A DNA stretch of 64,000 nucleotides, taken from Cytobacillus sp. IB215665. GTDB taxonomy: Bacteria; Bacillota; Bacilli; Bacillales; SM2101. The position numbers and the translations under genes are program-made. The notes below the pieces were generated by a model, which did no database searches, was not told the origin of the DNA, and was given only the letters and a program-made list of their open reading frames with translations. The stretch's first letter is position 1; each line of letters starts with the position of its first letter. Location: NCBI RefSeq assembly GCF_033963835.1, contig NZ_JAXBME010000002.1, positions 417,908-481,907 on the forward strand, written 5' to 3'. Positions 1-8,563 of this stretch are shown in pieces.

Positions 1-214
1 AAAACCATCTTGTTTTACCAGCTTTATCGACTAAAAAATCCATTGTATCCAAAAAAGCCACTTCACTTTTATATCCTCTTAGCTCTCTCTCTCGGTCTCC
101 ACTTTTAATAGTAAATGTAGGGGAAACTTCCCAATTTTCCTCAGTAACTGTTTGTTCTGAACAACCTACTAGTATTCCAATTAAAAATATACATATAATA
201 TTCTTTTTCATCAT
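1..214 (-). CDS. Lipoprotein, C-terminal part outside the window
   Basis: A gene on the minus strand runs off the left edge, so only the first 71 codons are visible. It starts MMKKNIICIF with a short hydrophobic signal and a lipobox L15-V16-G17-C18, so the product should be lipid-anchored on the outer face of the membrane. A GGAGAGGAGG ribosome binding site precedes the start. The mature part opens with the segment NWEVSPTFTI, which resembles small Bacillus lipoproteins of the DUF4871 kind; that match is from memory. Function is unknown. The lipoprotein call is firm, the family is not. Confidence 0.7.
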   Translation of the reverse strand, partial: MMKKNIICIFLIGILVGCSEQTVTEENWEVSPTFTIKSGDRERELRGYKSEVAFLDTMDFLVDKAGKTRWF

Positions 215-682
215 AACCTCCTCTCCTATATTAGACGAATAATTTAGTATGTTGTTTCAGAAAATTCTAATTATTTATGTGGTAGCATGTTAAACAGATA
301 ACGGTTTATATATATGATAAGAAATTCTACCAAGTATTTTTAATTATACATAACATACATAGAATGCCCTTTATCCAAACTGTTTGAGCAGGTATTTAAG
401 ACAAAATTTCTTCGTTTGCTATAAAGATAAAGGTGTAGACTGAACAAACGTCATAATTAGTTTTGTAATTGCTATTTGCATAGTCTATTATTTTTCGAAT
501 AAGTGTAAGTAATTTCATAGAAAACTGTTTGCAGTACTTTTTACCTGTACATAAAAATTTATTTGCTAATTCAAATGATATATTTACTGAATTTTCTGCA
601 TATTAAACAACTTGTTAGATTAAGAATATATTAGAAATTAATATTTTCACGTTCTAAAACTATTAAAGGGGGAAATTTAGAA
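215..682. other. Intergenic region, no gene seen
   Basis: This AT-rich stretch separates the divergent lipoprotein and ceramidase genes and must hold both promoters. I see no convincing -35/-10 pair, hairpin with T-run, tRNA or small ORF with a ribosome binding site. Confidence 0.5.
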
Positions 683-2785
683 TTGTACAGTACATTAAAA
701 AAAATGATGGCCGTCATTATTGTCGCAGTCTTTTTACTCTCATACTTACCAGTAGTAAAAACTGAAAGCGCTACCAATGCTGGTAATTTTGATTATTATG
801 TAGGTGCTGGTATGTATGATATAACAGGCCCAGCTGCCGAAGTAGTGATGATGGGGTATGCTGATTCTGCTCATAAAACAGAGGGGTTGCATTTTCGTCT
901 ACGATCTAGAGCTTTTATAATGAAAGAAAAAGATGCAAATAATAATGTTGTATTTGTAAGTGCTGATGTAGGAACAATCTTTCATTCTGTAACACAAGGG
1001 GTAATAAATAAGTTAGAGCAAAATGGCTACGGTCATCTTTATAATTACAGCAACGTAATACTTAGTGCAACACACAGTCACAGTGGACCAGGTGGATACT
1101 CTCATGAAGGACTATATAATGTTTCTACATTTGGGTTTCATGAAGAAAATTATCAAGCAATCGTAGATGGGATTTATGAATCTATTATTAGAGCACATCA
1201 TAATCTTGAGCCAGGATACATTGAAATAACAGAAGGGTATTTAGATGGAACAAGTGCAAATAGGTCTATTGAAGCATATAACAATAATCCTGAAGGTGAG
1301 CGAAATAAATTTCAAGACAGTGTTGATAAAACGGTGACACATCTTAATTTTCGCAATCAACAAGGTGAGTTGCTAGGAATTATAAATTGGTTTGCTGTTC
1401 ACCCTGTCTCGATGAGTCAAGAAAATCATTTGATCTCCGGTGATAATAAAGGGTACGCATCTTATTTATATGAAAAAGAGATGGGGACTGATTATACTGA
1501 TAACAAAACATTTGTTGCTGCTTTTGCACAAGCAAATGAAGGAGACGTAACCCCTAACATATTTGGAGATGGTAAAGGCTATGGTGATGATGACTTTGAT
1601 AGTACTAAAAGATCTGGAGAAATTCAATTTGAGAAAGCAAAAGCATTAAGCAACTTAGCTGAAATCCGGTTAACAGGACCGATAAGTTCTCGGCATGAAT
1701 TTGTAGATTTTTCAAATTTAGTAGTTGATCCACAATATACGGATGGTGAAGAAAGAAGAACGTATCCATCGACGATGGGATATTCTTTTGCAGCTGGTAC
1801 AGAGGATGGTCGAACCAATTTGCCGGTTTTTGTTGAAGGAATGACACAATCTGAATATTCAATTGACGGTTATGATAACCTAGTAACCTATGCACAAGGA
1901 CTATTGACCCTCGTTCCACAAATAGGTGAAATGAGTGGGGTGTTATATCCGGAGCTATGGGAGCAGCACTATCCGAAGCCAATATTATTTGCACCATCAG
2001 AAGTATCACCTGATCCATGGACTCCACAAATTATCCCATTACAAATGGTGCAAATTGGTCAGCTCTCGATTCTTGCCGTTCCTGCCGAATTTACGTCAAT
2101 GGCAGGTAGAAGGTTGAAAGAGAGTGTAAATGAGAAGATGGGTCCACAATTTAACGGTGAAAATTACGTAGTCGTTGCAGGGTTATCAAACTCGTACAGC
2201 AGTTATGTTACGACGCCTGAAGAATATGATGTCCAGCATTATGAAGGAGCATCAACTCAATTCGGTAAATGGACGTTAAGCGGGTACTTGCAAGAATTTG
2301 ATAAATTATCAAATGCGATTATTAATAATGAAGGAATAGCTCCTGGTCCACTTCCAAAAGATTTAAGTAATGAACAAGTGTATTTTGATATTGGTATCGT
2401 TTTTGATGCACCACCAATTTTTAAGGACTTTGGTGATGTAAAAGATGATGTGCAATTGTCTTATCAAAAAGGGGATATTGTTAGTGTTAGTTTTTGGTCA
2501 GGACATCCAAATAATAATTTTAGGACACAGTCCACATACTTAGAAGTTCAAAAGCTTGAGAATGGTGAGTGGATAACTGTTGCTAATGATGGGGATTGGG
2601 AAACGAAGTATAGATGGATTAGAGAATCAACAATACTAGGGACATCCTCCTCTTTAATTGAATGGGAAATTCCTTTTGACGCAGATGCTGGGAATTACCG
2701 AATTGTTCATTATGGAGCATATCAGACTATAACTGGAAAGGTATATGAGTACGATGGAATCTCTTCAGAGTTTACATTAGAGTAA
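683..2785 (+). CDS. Secreted neutral/alkaline ceramidase-like hydrolase
   Basis: This 700-aa protein has a signal peptide (about residues 1-30) and belongs to the neutral/alkaline ceramidase family, zinc amidases that cleave ceramide into sphingosine and fatty acid. The zinc-site motifs are present: ATHSHSGPGG (H131, H133), NWFAVHPVSM (H240), PAEFTSMAGRRL, and SNSYSSYVTTPEEY with the conserved Tyr. The C-terminal 150 residues fit the family's immunoglobulin-like domain. The loop that normally carries the catalytic Ser (GDVSPN or GNLSPN) reads GDVTPN here, with Thr290 at the nucleophile position. The start is a TTG behind AAGGGGGAAA. It is monocistronic and followed by a terminator. The substrate may be ceramide from hosts or plant litter, or another N-acyl lipid; this is inference. 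Confidence 0.85.
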   Translation: MYSTLKKMMAVIIVAVFLLSYLPVVKTESATNAGNFDYYVGAGMYDITGPAAEVVMMGYADSAHKTEGLHFRLRSRAFIMKEKDANNNVVFVSADVGTIFHSVTQGVINKLEQNGYGHLYNYSNVILSATHSHSGPGGYSHEGLYNVSTFGFHEENYQAIVDGIYESIIRAHHNLEPGYIEITEGYLDGTSANRSIEAYNNNPEGERNKFQDSVDKTVTHLNFRNQQGELLGIINWFAVHPVSMSQENHLISGDNKGYASYLYEKEMGTDYTDNKTFVAAFAQANEGDVTPNIFGDGKGYGDDDFDSTKRSGEIQFEKAKALSNLAEIRLTGPISSRHEFVDFSNLVVDPQYTDGEERRTYPSTMGYSFAAGTEDGRTNLPVFVEGMTQSEYSIDGYDNLVTYAQGLLTLVPQIGEMSGVLYPELWEQHYPKPILFAPSEVSPDPWTPQIIPLQMVQIGQLSILAVPAEFTSMAGRRLKESVNEKMGPQFNGENYVVVAGLSNSYSSYVTTPEEYDVQHYEGASTQFGKWTLSGYLQEFDKLSNAIINNEGIAPGPLPKDLSNEQVYFDIGIVFDAPPIFKDFGDVKDDVQLSYQKGDIVSVSFWSGHPNNNFRTQSTYLEVQKLENGEWITVANDGDWETKYRWIRESTILGTSSSLIEWEIPFDADAGNYRIVHYGAYQTITGKVYEYDGISSEFTLE

Positions 2786-2789
2786 TGAT

Positions 2790-2826
2790 AAACAGAAGCT
2801 CTCCTTTAAGAGGAGCGCTTCTGTTA
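2790..2826. terminator. Bidirectional terminator between ceramidase and nitroreductase
   Basis: The hairpin AACAGAAGCTCTCCT / AGAGGAGCGCTTCTGTT has a near-perfect 15-bp stem and lies just after the ceramidase stop. It is convergent with the nitroreductase end, so it probably serves both genes. Confidence 0.75.
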
Positions 2827-2842
2827 TTTGTAGAGCAATTTC

Positions 2843-3460
2843 TTATGTAAACGTAACAAATTCTCTTACTGGTTTTCTGTATCCTCTAGGAGAGCGACTA
2901 GAGAGTTTTTCTTTGCCAATAGTAATTAATAATACAGGTTCATAACGATCCTCTAACTGTAATACCTTTTTTACTTGATTAGGATTAAAACCAATCATTG
3001 GGCAAGTATCCCAGCCCTGTTCTTTTGCTGCAATCATAAACAACATTGCTGATAAGCTAGCGTTTCTAATTGCTTCTTCTGTTAAGAATTGAGAACCGCG
3101 AGATTCATATAGTTGATTAATACTTTGAATCGTATGATCAAATTCCTGCTTACTGAGTATATTTAAGTTTACCAGCCCCTCGTATATATTAGCAGCTTGT
3201 TGATAAGCTAATCGATCACCTAAAACAACGATTGTTGCAGAAGCTGTACCAACTTTGTGTTGGCCAAAAGCTGCTTCTTTAAGCTCAAGCTTCGTTGAAG
3301 CATTTTGTACGACAACATAGTGTGTATGCTGTAAATTAAATGCTGATGGAGCATACTTAACTAGCTCAAATATTTGTTCAAAATCATGTTCGGTCATTTT
3401 AATGTCTTCTTCAAAATTACTTGCGGACCGTCTTTCTTTAATTAATTGCGTTGCGTTCAT
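2843..3460 (-). CDS. Nitroreductase-family NAD(P)H oxidoreductase (MhqN/YodC-like)
   Basis: This 205-aa protein has the FMN-dependent nitroreductase fold: an N-terminal RRSASNFEED flavin-phosphate segment, APSAFNLQ in the dimer and FMN contact region, and a C-terminal GYRKPVREFV tail. Members reduce nitroaromatics and quinones. The length matches B. subtilis MhqN and YodC (about 200 aa). Start ATG is preceded by GAAGTGAGGT. An 18-bp near-palindrome 56-73 bp upstream looks like an MhqR operator, which points to a quinone or electrophile response role like mhqN. I cannot separate MhqN from YodC by eye, so no symbol is given. Confidence 0.8.
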   Translation of the reverse strand: MNATQLIKERRSASNFEEDIKMTEHDFEQIFELVKYAPSAFNLQHTHYVVVQNASTKLELKEAAFGQHKVGTASATIVVLGDRLAYQQAANIYEGLVNLNILSKQEFDHTIQSINQLYESRGSQFLTEEAIRNASLSAMLFMIAAKEQGWDTCPMIGFNPNQVKKVLQLEDRYEPVLLITIGKEKLSSRSPRGYRKPVREFVTFT

Positions 3461-3515
3461 TTGTTAATACCTCACTTCCATAATCTATTGATTAGTTAAT
3501 TATCTCATATTAAAA

Positions 3516-3533
3516 TATCTTTAATTCAAGATA
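3516..3533 (-). promoter_or_regulatory. MhqR-like operator
   Basis: TATCTTTAATTCAAGATA is an 18-bp inverted repeat with one mismatched pair. It closely resembles the B. subtilis MhqR box (TATCTCGAATTCGAGATA, from memory). It overlaps a possible -35 (TTGAAT) of the nitroreductase gene, consistent with repression that is lifted by quinones. The regulator gene is not in this window. Confidence 0.5.
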
Positions 3534-3686
3534 ATTAAACCATCTTTTTCTGTGCTTGTCAATTAAAAAGCGGCGCATATCTCCTTATAATAGTGGAACT
3601 TTCAATTCTTTAGTTTGCGGTTTATAATAATGATTGCAATGAAAGTGTAACTACATATATGGGAATTCACAACCTAGGAGAAGATT

Positions 3687-4637
3687 ATGTTTAAAATTGG
3701 TTATCGAACGTTGAAAACTGCACTTGGGATAACGACTTCAATGGCTCTTGCGAATTTCTTGCAATTGGAGAATTACATTTCAGCAGGAATTATTACTGTA
3801 TTATGTATTCAATCGACAAAGAAGGAATCGGTGTTAAGCTCTATTGACAGGTTTCTAGCTTGTGTTGTTGGCATTGTTTTTGCATTTGTATTTTTCGAGG
3901 GTATTGGATATACACCAGTTTCGGTTGGTCTATTAGTTTTATTTTTTATTCCTACAACTGTTATGTTACGGATTCAGGAAGGAATAATAACAAGTATTGT
4001 AATTATTCTTCATTTTTATGCTGCGCAGCAATTTACTGTTCAATTTGTTATAAATGAATTAATTATTATTTTAATCGGTATATTAATTGCATTACTCGTA
4101 AATATATACATGCCAAGTGTTGAAAAAAGACTACGAAGTTATCAACAAGAAGTTGAAGGTAATTTTAAAAGAATATTCGAACATATTGTTGTTTATTTAC
4201 GAACAAATGATATGAGCTGGAAAGGGGAAGAGATAACAGTAACAGATAAGCTTATACAAGAGGCTAAAGATATGGCACTTAAGGACATTGATAATCGCTT
4301 TCTTCGGAAAAAAGACGGTTACTACCATTACTTTACTATGCGAGAAAAGCAGTTTGAAATTATTGAGAGAGTGTTACCGACAGTAACATCAATTACGATA
4401 ACTGTGGAACAGGGCGAAATAATAGCTGATTTCGTAGAGGAATTAATTACAGGTATTCATCCTGGTAATACAGCTAAAACATACTTAATAAAGTTAGCAA
4501 ATATGAAGAAACAGTTTGAGGACATGCCTTTACCTATTAGTCGTGAAGAATTTGAGGCAAGAGCTTCTTTACTTCATTTTATAAAAGAGATGGAGCTCTA
4601 CTTAATTATTAAAGACTCATTTATACCAATGAACTAG
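3687..4637 (+). CDS. yqjA: YqjA-like aromatic acid exporter family membrane protein
   Basis: The 316-aa protein has an N-terminal membrane half with about five or six hydrophobic helices (residues 8-150) and a C-terminal soluble, helical half (about 165-316). This is the DUF939 plus ArAE_1_C layout of the FUSC/aromatic acid exporter family. A TTKKESVLSS-like cytoplasmic loop after the first helices is typical. Family members are thought to export small aromatic or organic acids, but Bacillus YqjA has no firmly known substrate. Start ATG follows CTAGGAGAAG. It opens the stretch collinear with B. subtilis yqjA-yqjE. Confidence 0.8.
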   Translation: MFKIGYRTLKTALGITTSMALANFLQLENYISAGIITVLCIQSTKKESVLSSIDRFLACVVGIVFAFVFFEGIGYTPVSVGLLVLFFIPTTVMLRIQEGIITSIVIILHFYAAQQFTVQFVINELIIILIGILIALLVNIYMPSVEKRLRSYQQEVEGNFKRIFEHIVVYLRTNDMSWKGEEITVTDKLIQEAKDMALKDIDNRFLRKKDGYYHYFTMREKQFEIIERVLPTVTSITITVEQGEIIADFVEELITGIHPGNTAKTYLIKLANMKKQFEDMPLPISREEFEARASLLHFIKEMELYLIIKDSFIPMN

Positions 4638-4710
4638 TTTAAATCTTGAATAAAACCTCTCGTTCTAATAACACTAAAGATGAAGTGGATTAAATGGGGG
4701 TGGTTAAGTT

Positions 4711-5223
4711 TTGAATTGGTCCATGTTGCTGTTGTTTACTATTTCTTTATCTCCAATATGGCCATTAGGGCAAAATCCAATAATCGGTGACCCTTTTGTT
4801 ATTATTAATAAACATGACAATAAATTAGCATATATTAATGATGGGGAAATACAGGGGGTTTTTCCTATCGCCACAGGTGTTACTAACAACGATACACCAC
4901 AAGGAGAATTCACGATTATCGTAAAAGCAATTAATCCATATTATCGAAAAAAAGATATTCAAGGTGGCTCTCCAAAAAATCCATTAGGGAGCAGATGGCT
5001 AGGGCTTGATGTAAAAGGTACGCAAGGTAGAATATACGGCATCCATGGTACGAATAACCCTTCATCTATTGGAACATATGTAACACAAGGCTGTGTTAGG
5101 ATGCAAAATAAAGATGTTGAACAGCTTTTTGACCAATTGCCTATCGGTACAAGAGTTTTAATTGTACGTAGTGAGGATAGCTTTGAAGCGTTAGCAATAC
5201 AATATGGCGCAATGAAACGTTGA
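4711..5223 (+). CDS. L,D-transpeptidase (YkuD domain), exported
   Basis: This 170-aa protein has a hydrophobic N-terminus (residues 4-18) and a YkuD L,D-transpeptidase domain spanning the rest. The catalytic signature is visible: H112 in IHGTNN and C128 in GTYVTQGCVRM. Such enzymes make or remodel 3-3 cross-links in peptidoglycan, often the spore cortex or stationary-phase wall. The usual S-H before GC is T-Q here; YkuD of B. subtilis also lacks the His. There is no LysM domain, unlike YkuD itself. The start is a TTG preceded by GGGGGTGG. Confidence 0.82.
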   Translation: MNWSMLLLFTISLSPIWPLGQNPIIGDPFVIINKHDNKLAYINDGEIQGVFPIATGVTNNDTPQGEFTIIVKAINPYYRKKDIQGGSPKNPLGSRWLGLDVKGTQGRIYGIHGTNNPSSIGTYVTQGCVRMQNKDVEQLFDQLPIGTRVLIVRSEDSFEALAIQYGAMKR

Positions 5224-5267
5224 AAGATATACAGCAAACTCAGTTCAAATAACAAAATGAAGTATAA

Positions 5268-5300
5268 AAAAGCATCGGAATTTATTTATTCCGATGCTTT
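5268..5300. terminator. Terminator between L,D-transpeptidase and prli42-like gene
   Basis: AAAGCATCGGAA / TTCCGATGCTTT forms a perfect 12-bp stem with an 8-nt loop, with A-runs on the left and T-rich sequence on the right. It can stop transcription from both converging genes. Confidence 0.8.
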
Positions 5301-5312
5301 AATTATTATATT

Positions 5313-5408
5313 TTATAGCCACGTACTAGCACCAGCTAATAACGTTGTAAGTAACATTGTACCGAGCATGACATAAATGATAACCTTTTGTGTCTTTTTA
5401 CGGGACAT
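5313..5408 (-). CDS. prli42: Prli42-like stressosome-associated membrane miniprotein
   Basis: A 31-aa ORF encodes a basic start (MSRKKTQK) followed by one transmembrane segment ending LLTTLLAGASTWL. Length, N-terminal Arg/Lys cluster and the [ST]LLAGAS-type C-terminus match the Prli42 family described in Listeria, which tethers the RsbR stressosome to the membrane. A strong AGGAGGGG site lies 6 nt before the ATG. It is too short for routine gene callers. Assignment is from recalled family features, not a search. Stressosome genes themselves are not in the window. Confidence 0.75.
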   Translation of the reverse strand: MSRKKTQKVIIYVMLGTMLLTTLLAGASTWL

Positions 5409-5957
5409 TCTTTTTCCCCTCCTAAACAAAGCTTTCTTTATATCATTTTAACCTCAAATGATAACTTGGACAAGAAGTTATTCTATGAAGTTGTAGTTGA
5501 TTTTGGAAATTAGAATAATTGAAGGAAAATGTCGTTTTTTGCAGAATAAGTTAATAAGGAAAGCGAAGCCGACTCAATTCCATCTTAAATTAGCCCACCT
5601 CCTGTAGGCAACAGTAGGATATCGTCATCCGTGACTTCCTCGACAAGGATTGAAGACTATACATTAGAAGTCGTTTTTTAATGCCTTCAGTTGTATAGAT
5701 GAAGCAACTCGATAGGCAAGGAGGCGTAACTGGATAATTGGAAAGCGCAGCATATGTAATTCCACCTAGAATAAGTAAGCTTACGCTCAGTGGATATCGA
5801 TGTAATGTCATCACTAGTGACTCTCTAGACTAGAATTGCAACCTATGGTCTAGTATGAGGTAATATGTTATGGAAACTACAGTTTTATTACTGATAAGAG
5901 TAGCTATCTAATCACTTTTGTGTGAAGATATTTTACTAGAAAGGGTGTTATTGCTAT
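5409..5957. repeat. Intergenic region with decayed copy of the dispersed repeat
   Basis: From about 5559 the sequence GGAAAGCGAAGCCGACTCAA, followed by GCCCACCTCCTGTAGGCAAC and TCGTCATCCGTGAC, parallels 45480-45570 (GGAAAAGCGAGCCGACCCAA, GCCCACTTCCTATGGGCAAC, TCGTCATCCATGAC). Further decayed matches run to about 5820. No coding region with a ribosome binding site is supported. The promoter for the epimerase gene should lie in the last 130 bp, but I see no clear one. Confidence 0.6.
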
Positions 5958-6371
5958 ATGGTAAAGAAAATTGATCATATTGGTATTGCAGTACGTTCAA
6001 TAAAGGAAGCGCTACCATTTTATCAAGATGTACTTCAGCTACATTTAGAAGGAATCGAAGAGGTAGAGTCTGAAAAAGTTCGCGTAGCCTTTTTAAAAAT
6101 AGGTGAATCTAAGTTAGAACTATTAGAACCAATACACACAGATAGTCCCATAGCAATTTTTATTGAAAAACGTGGAGAAGGTATCCATCATATAGCATTA
6201 GCTGTAGACTCTATAGAACAACGACTAGAAGATATGAAGGTGAACGGGATTCGGATGATTAACGAGAAAGCAAAAACGGGTGCAGGAGGTTCGCAAATAG
6301 CTTTTATTCATCCTAAATCGACAAAAGGTATTTTATTTGAACTTTGTGAAAAAAGAAAGCAGGAGGATTAG
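5958..6371 (+). CDS. mce: Methylmalonyl-CoA epimerase (YqjC)
   Basis: This 137-aa vicinal-oxygen-chelate protein has the methylmalonyl-CoA epimerase pattern: HIGIAV near the N-terminus (H7), HHIALAV (H77/H78) and FELC (E128) as probable metal ligands, plus the GAGGSQIAFIHPK segment. It interconverts (2R)- and (2S)-methylmalonyl-CoA in propionate metabolism. The stop codon lies one base before the next start, whose AGGAGG site is inside this gene, so the pair is translationally linked. It corresponds to yqjC of B. subtilis. A mutase is not seen nearby. Confidence 0.88.
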   Translation: MVKKIDHIGIAVRSIKEALPFYQDVLQLHLEGIEEVESEKVRVAFLKIGESKLELLEPIHTDSPIAIFIEKRGEGIHHIALAVDSIEQRLEDMKVNGIRMINEKAKTGAGGSQIAFIHPKSTKGILFELCEKRKQED

Positions 6372-6372
6372 C

Positions 6373-7923
6373 ATGGAAGACATCTATGAAAAAATTAATG
6401 ACTTATACGATCGACGTAGAAAAGTTGAGATGGGTGGTGGGGATAATAAAATAGCTAAACAGCATGAAAAAGGTAAATTAACAGCTCGAGAGCGTATTGA
6501 GCTGTTAGTAGATGAAGGAACATTTGTTGAATTAAACCCATTTATTGAACATCGTTGCAACGACTTTGGTTTAGGTAATAAGGAAGGTCCTGGAGATGGA
6601 GTTGTAACAGGATACGGGAAAGTCAACGGGAAACCGATATATTTATTTTCGCAAGATTTCACTGTTTTTGGTGGCGCACTAGGCGAAATGCATGCTAAAA
6701 AAATAGCAAATGTAATGGATTTAGCAGTTCAAAATGGAGCTCCATTTGTCGGACTAAATGACTCTGGTGGCGCCCGAATCCAAGAAGGGGTTTTGTCTTT
6801 AGATGGCTATGGCCATGTCTTTTATAGAAACTCAATCTATTCAGGTGTGATTCCACAAATTTCGGTAATTATGGGACCTTGTGCGGGAGGAGCTGTTTAC
6901 TCACCTGCAATTACTGATTTTGTTTTCATGGTAGAAAAGACGAGTCAAATGTTCATCACTGGTCCAAAAGTAATTGAGACTGTTACTGGTGAACAAATTA
7001 GTTCGGAGGATTTAGGTGGAGCTAATGTACATAATTCTATAAGCGGTAACGCCCATTTTTCTGGTCAGACGGAAGAGGAAGTACTCGCTCAAGTTCGAAA
7101 ATTACTAAGTTATTTACCTCAAAACAATGAGGAGAAGGCTCCTATTTATGACGTTTCATCAGATGATGATTATCGAGCAGATTTAACAGATGTGATCCCA
7201 TTTGATCCTGTTCGTCCATATGATGTCCGTAAAGTCATTGAACAAGTTGTAGATGAAGGCTCTTTTTTAGAAATTCATGAGCACTTCGCTCGCAATATAG
7301 TTGTAGGCTTTGCGCGAATAAGAGGCGAAGTAGTTGGACTCGTATGTAACCAACCAAAGTTTATGGCGGGAGGATTAGATATCGATTCTTCAGATAAGGC
7401 TGCACGATTTATTCGTTTTTGCGATTCGTTTAACATTCCACTTATCACGTTTGAAGATGTGACGGGTTTTTTCCCAGGTGTTAAACAAGAACATGGTGGA
7501 ATTATTCGTCATGGTGCAAAAATTTTATATGCTTATTCTGAAGCGACTGTTCCAAAATTAACAGTAATACTTCGTAAGGCATATGGTGGAGCATATGTTG
7601 CGCTAAATAGTAAGTCAATCGGAGCAGATATTGTATTTGCATGGCCAAATGCTGAAATAGCTGTAATGGGCCCTCAAGGTGCGGCAAATATTATTTTTGC
7701 AAACGAAATTAACGCAAGTGAAAATCCTGAAGAGATACGAGCACAAAAAATAGAAGAATATCGGGAAAAGTTTGCAAACCCATATGTAGCAGCTAGTCAA
7801 GGTATGGTTGATGACGTCATCGACCCACGAGAAACGAGAATTAAAATAGTTCAAGCACTTGAAATGCTGAGGAATAAGAAAGAACAGCGTCCGAAAAAGA
7901 AACACGGCAACATCCCGTTGTAG
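6373..7923 (+). CDS. yqjD: Acyl-CoA carboxyltransferase subunit (YqjD; propionyl-CoA carboxylase beta type)
   Basis: The 516-aa protein has two crotonase-fold carboxyltransferase halves. The N-half shows GGSG-free but typical LNDSGGARIQEG and MGPCAGGAVYSPAITDF; the C-half shows FEDVTGFFPGVKQEHGGII and RKAYGGAYVALNSK, the biotin and acyl-CoA oxyanion loops. It transfers a carboxyl group between biotin and propionyl- or methylmalonyl-CoA. The start chosen is the ATG 7 nt after AGGAGG (6361-6366); an upstream in-frame TTG at 6337 has no such site. No biotin carboxylase or biotin carrier gene is adjacent, so the partner subunits must be elsewhere or the enzyme acts in another assembly. Confidence 0.88.
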   Translation: MEDIYEKINDLYDRRRKVEMGGGDNKIAKQHEKGKLTARERIELLVDEGTFVELNPFIEHRCNDFGLGNKEGPGDGVVTGYGKVNGKPIYLFSQDFTVFGGALGEMHAKKIANVMDLAVQNGAPFVGLNDSGGARIQEGVLSLDGYGHVFYRNSIYSGVIPQISVIMGPCAGGAVYSPAITDFVFMVEKTSQMFITGPKVIETVTGEQISSEDLGGANVHNSISGNAHFSGQTEEEVLAQVRKLLSYLPQNNEEKAPIYDVSSDDDYRADLTDVIPFDPVRPYDVRKVIEQVVDEGSFLEIHEHFARNIVVGFARIRGEVVGLVCNQPKFMAGGLDIDSSDKAARFIRFCDSFNIPLITFEDVTGFFPGVKQEHGGIIRHGAKILYAYSEATVPKLTVILRKAYGGAYVALNSKSIGADIVFAWPNAEIAVMGPQGAANIIFANEINASENPEEIRAQKIEEYREKFANPYVAASQGMVDDVIDPRETRIKIVQALEMLRNKKEQRPKKKHGNIPL

Positions 7924-8300
7924 GAACGAAATAGGAGCTGACTGTTCTGATCTTCCTGTACAAAAACCTTTAACAGTGGAAGACGCACAATGTCTCTTGG
8001 CGGCGTGACCTCGAGGGGATAGGCGCTGAAGTTAGCAGTAACAAAAACGTAAGCGCCTTGTTCATCCCCGACAAGCACTGGAGCTAATTCGCATGAAGGT
8101 GCTTTTTACCTTCAGGTGAATTGGTGAAGTGACCTCGAGGGGATAGGCGCTGAAGTTAGCAGTAACAAAAACGCAAGCGTATGCAAATACTTATAATTAG
8201 CCCAAGTCCTGTGTGCAACGGTGGATTACCACCCTTACTCCTCTGACAAGCGTTAGAGTAAACTTGACATGATGGACACATTCACCAGCTTACGTTTCCT
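7924..8300. repeat. Intergenic repeat block with two repeat units
   Basis: A 45-bp sequence beginning GTGACCTCGAGGGGATAGGC occurs exactly at 8005-8049 and 8129-8173. The unit between them (AAGCGCCTTGTTCATCCCCG onward) parallels the 124-bp repeat at 45232 (AAGTGCCTTGGTCATCTCCG). Inner halves GCATGAAGGTGC / TTACCTTCAGGTG can pair. From 8196, AGCCCAAGTCCTGTGTGCAACG matches the other repeat module at 5591 and 45513. No gene is supported here. Confidence 0.75.
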
Positions 8301-8362
8301 CCTTATAACTAAACATTGAAGTTTAACCGAGCTTTTATTCAAATAAACAATAACAGTATTTT

Positions 8363-8406
8363 AGAGAAGCATTATGTAATTTGGAGTAATGCTTCTTTCT
8401 TTTTTA
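8363..8406 (+). terminator. Rho-independent terminator after yqjD
   Basis: AGAAGCATTA / TAATGCTTCT forms a 10-bp stem with a 12-nt loop, followed by TTCTTTTTT. It closes the mce-yqjD transcript after the repeat block. Confidence 0.8.
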
Positions 8407-8563
8407 GTTGTGTAGTTTAAGATGAAGCTAATAATGAATGTAGGATAAACATAACATTGGTGGCCTGCATTAGAAGAATGGATAACCGACAAAAGGTGAA
8501 AAATAAACTGTTTTATATTACACTAGAAATGTGCAAAAGTGATAAAATGATGGAGGAATGACA

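Noticed and set aside
1605..2117. Open frames on both strands inside the ceramidase gene
   Set aside because: Shadows of a strongly supported coding frame; low-complexity translations and no ribosome sites.
3556..3591. TTGTCA and TATAAT before yqjA as a sigma-A promoter
   Set aside because: The boxes are good individually but the spacer is 24 bp, too long for a normal promoter.
5590..8078. Minus-strand open frames at 5590-5814 and 7851-8078
   Set aside because: They lie in the dispersed repeat sequence or overlap the end of yqjD, have no ribosome binding site and no protein-like pattern.
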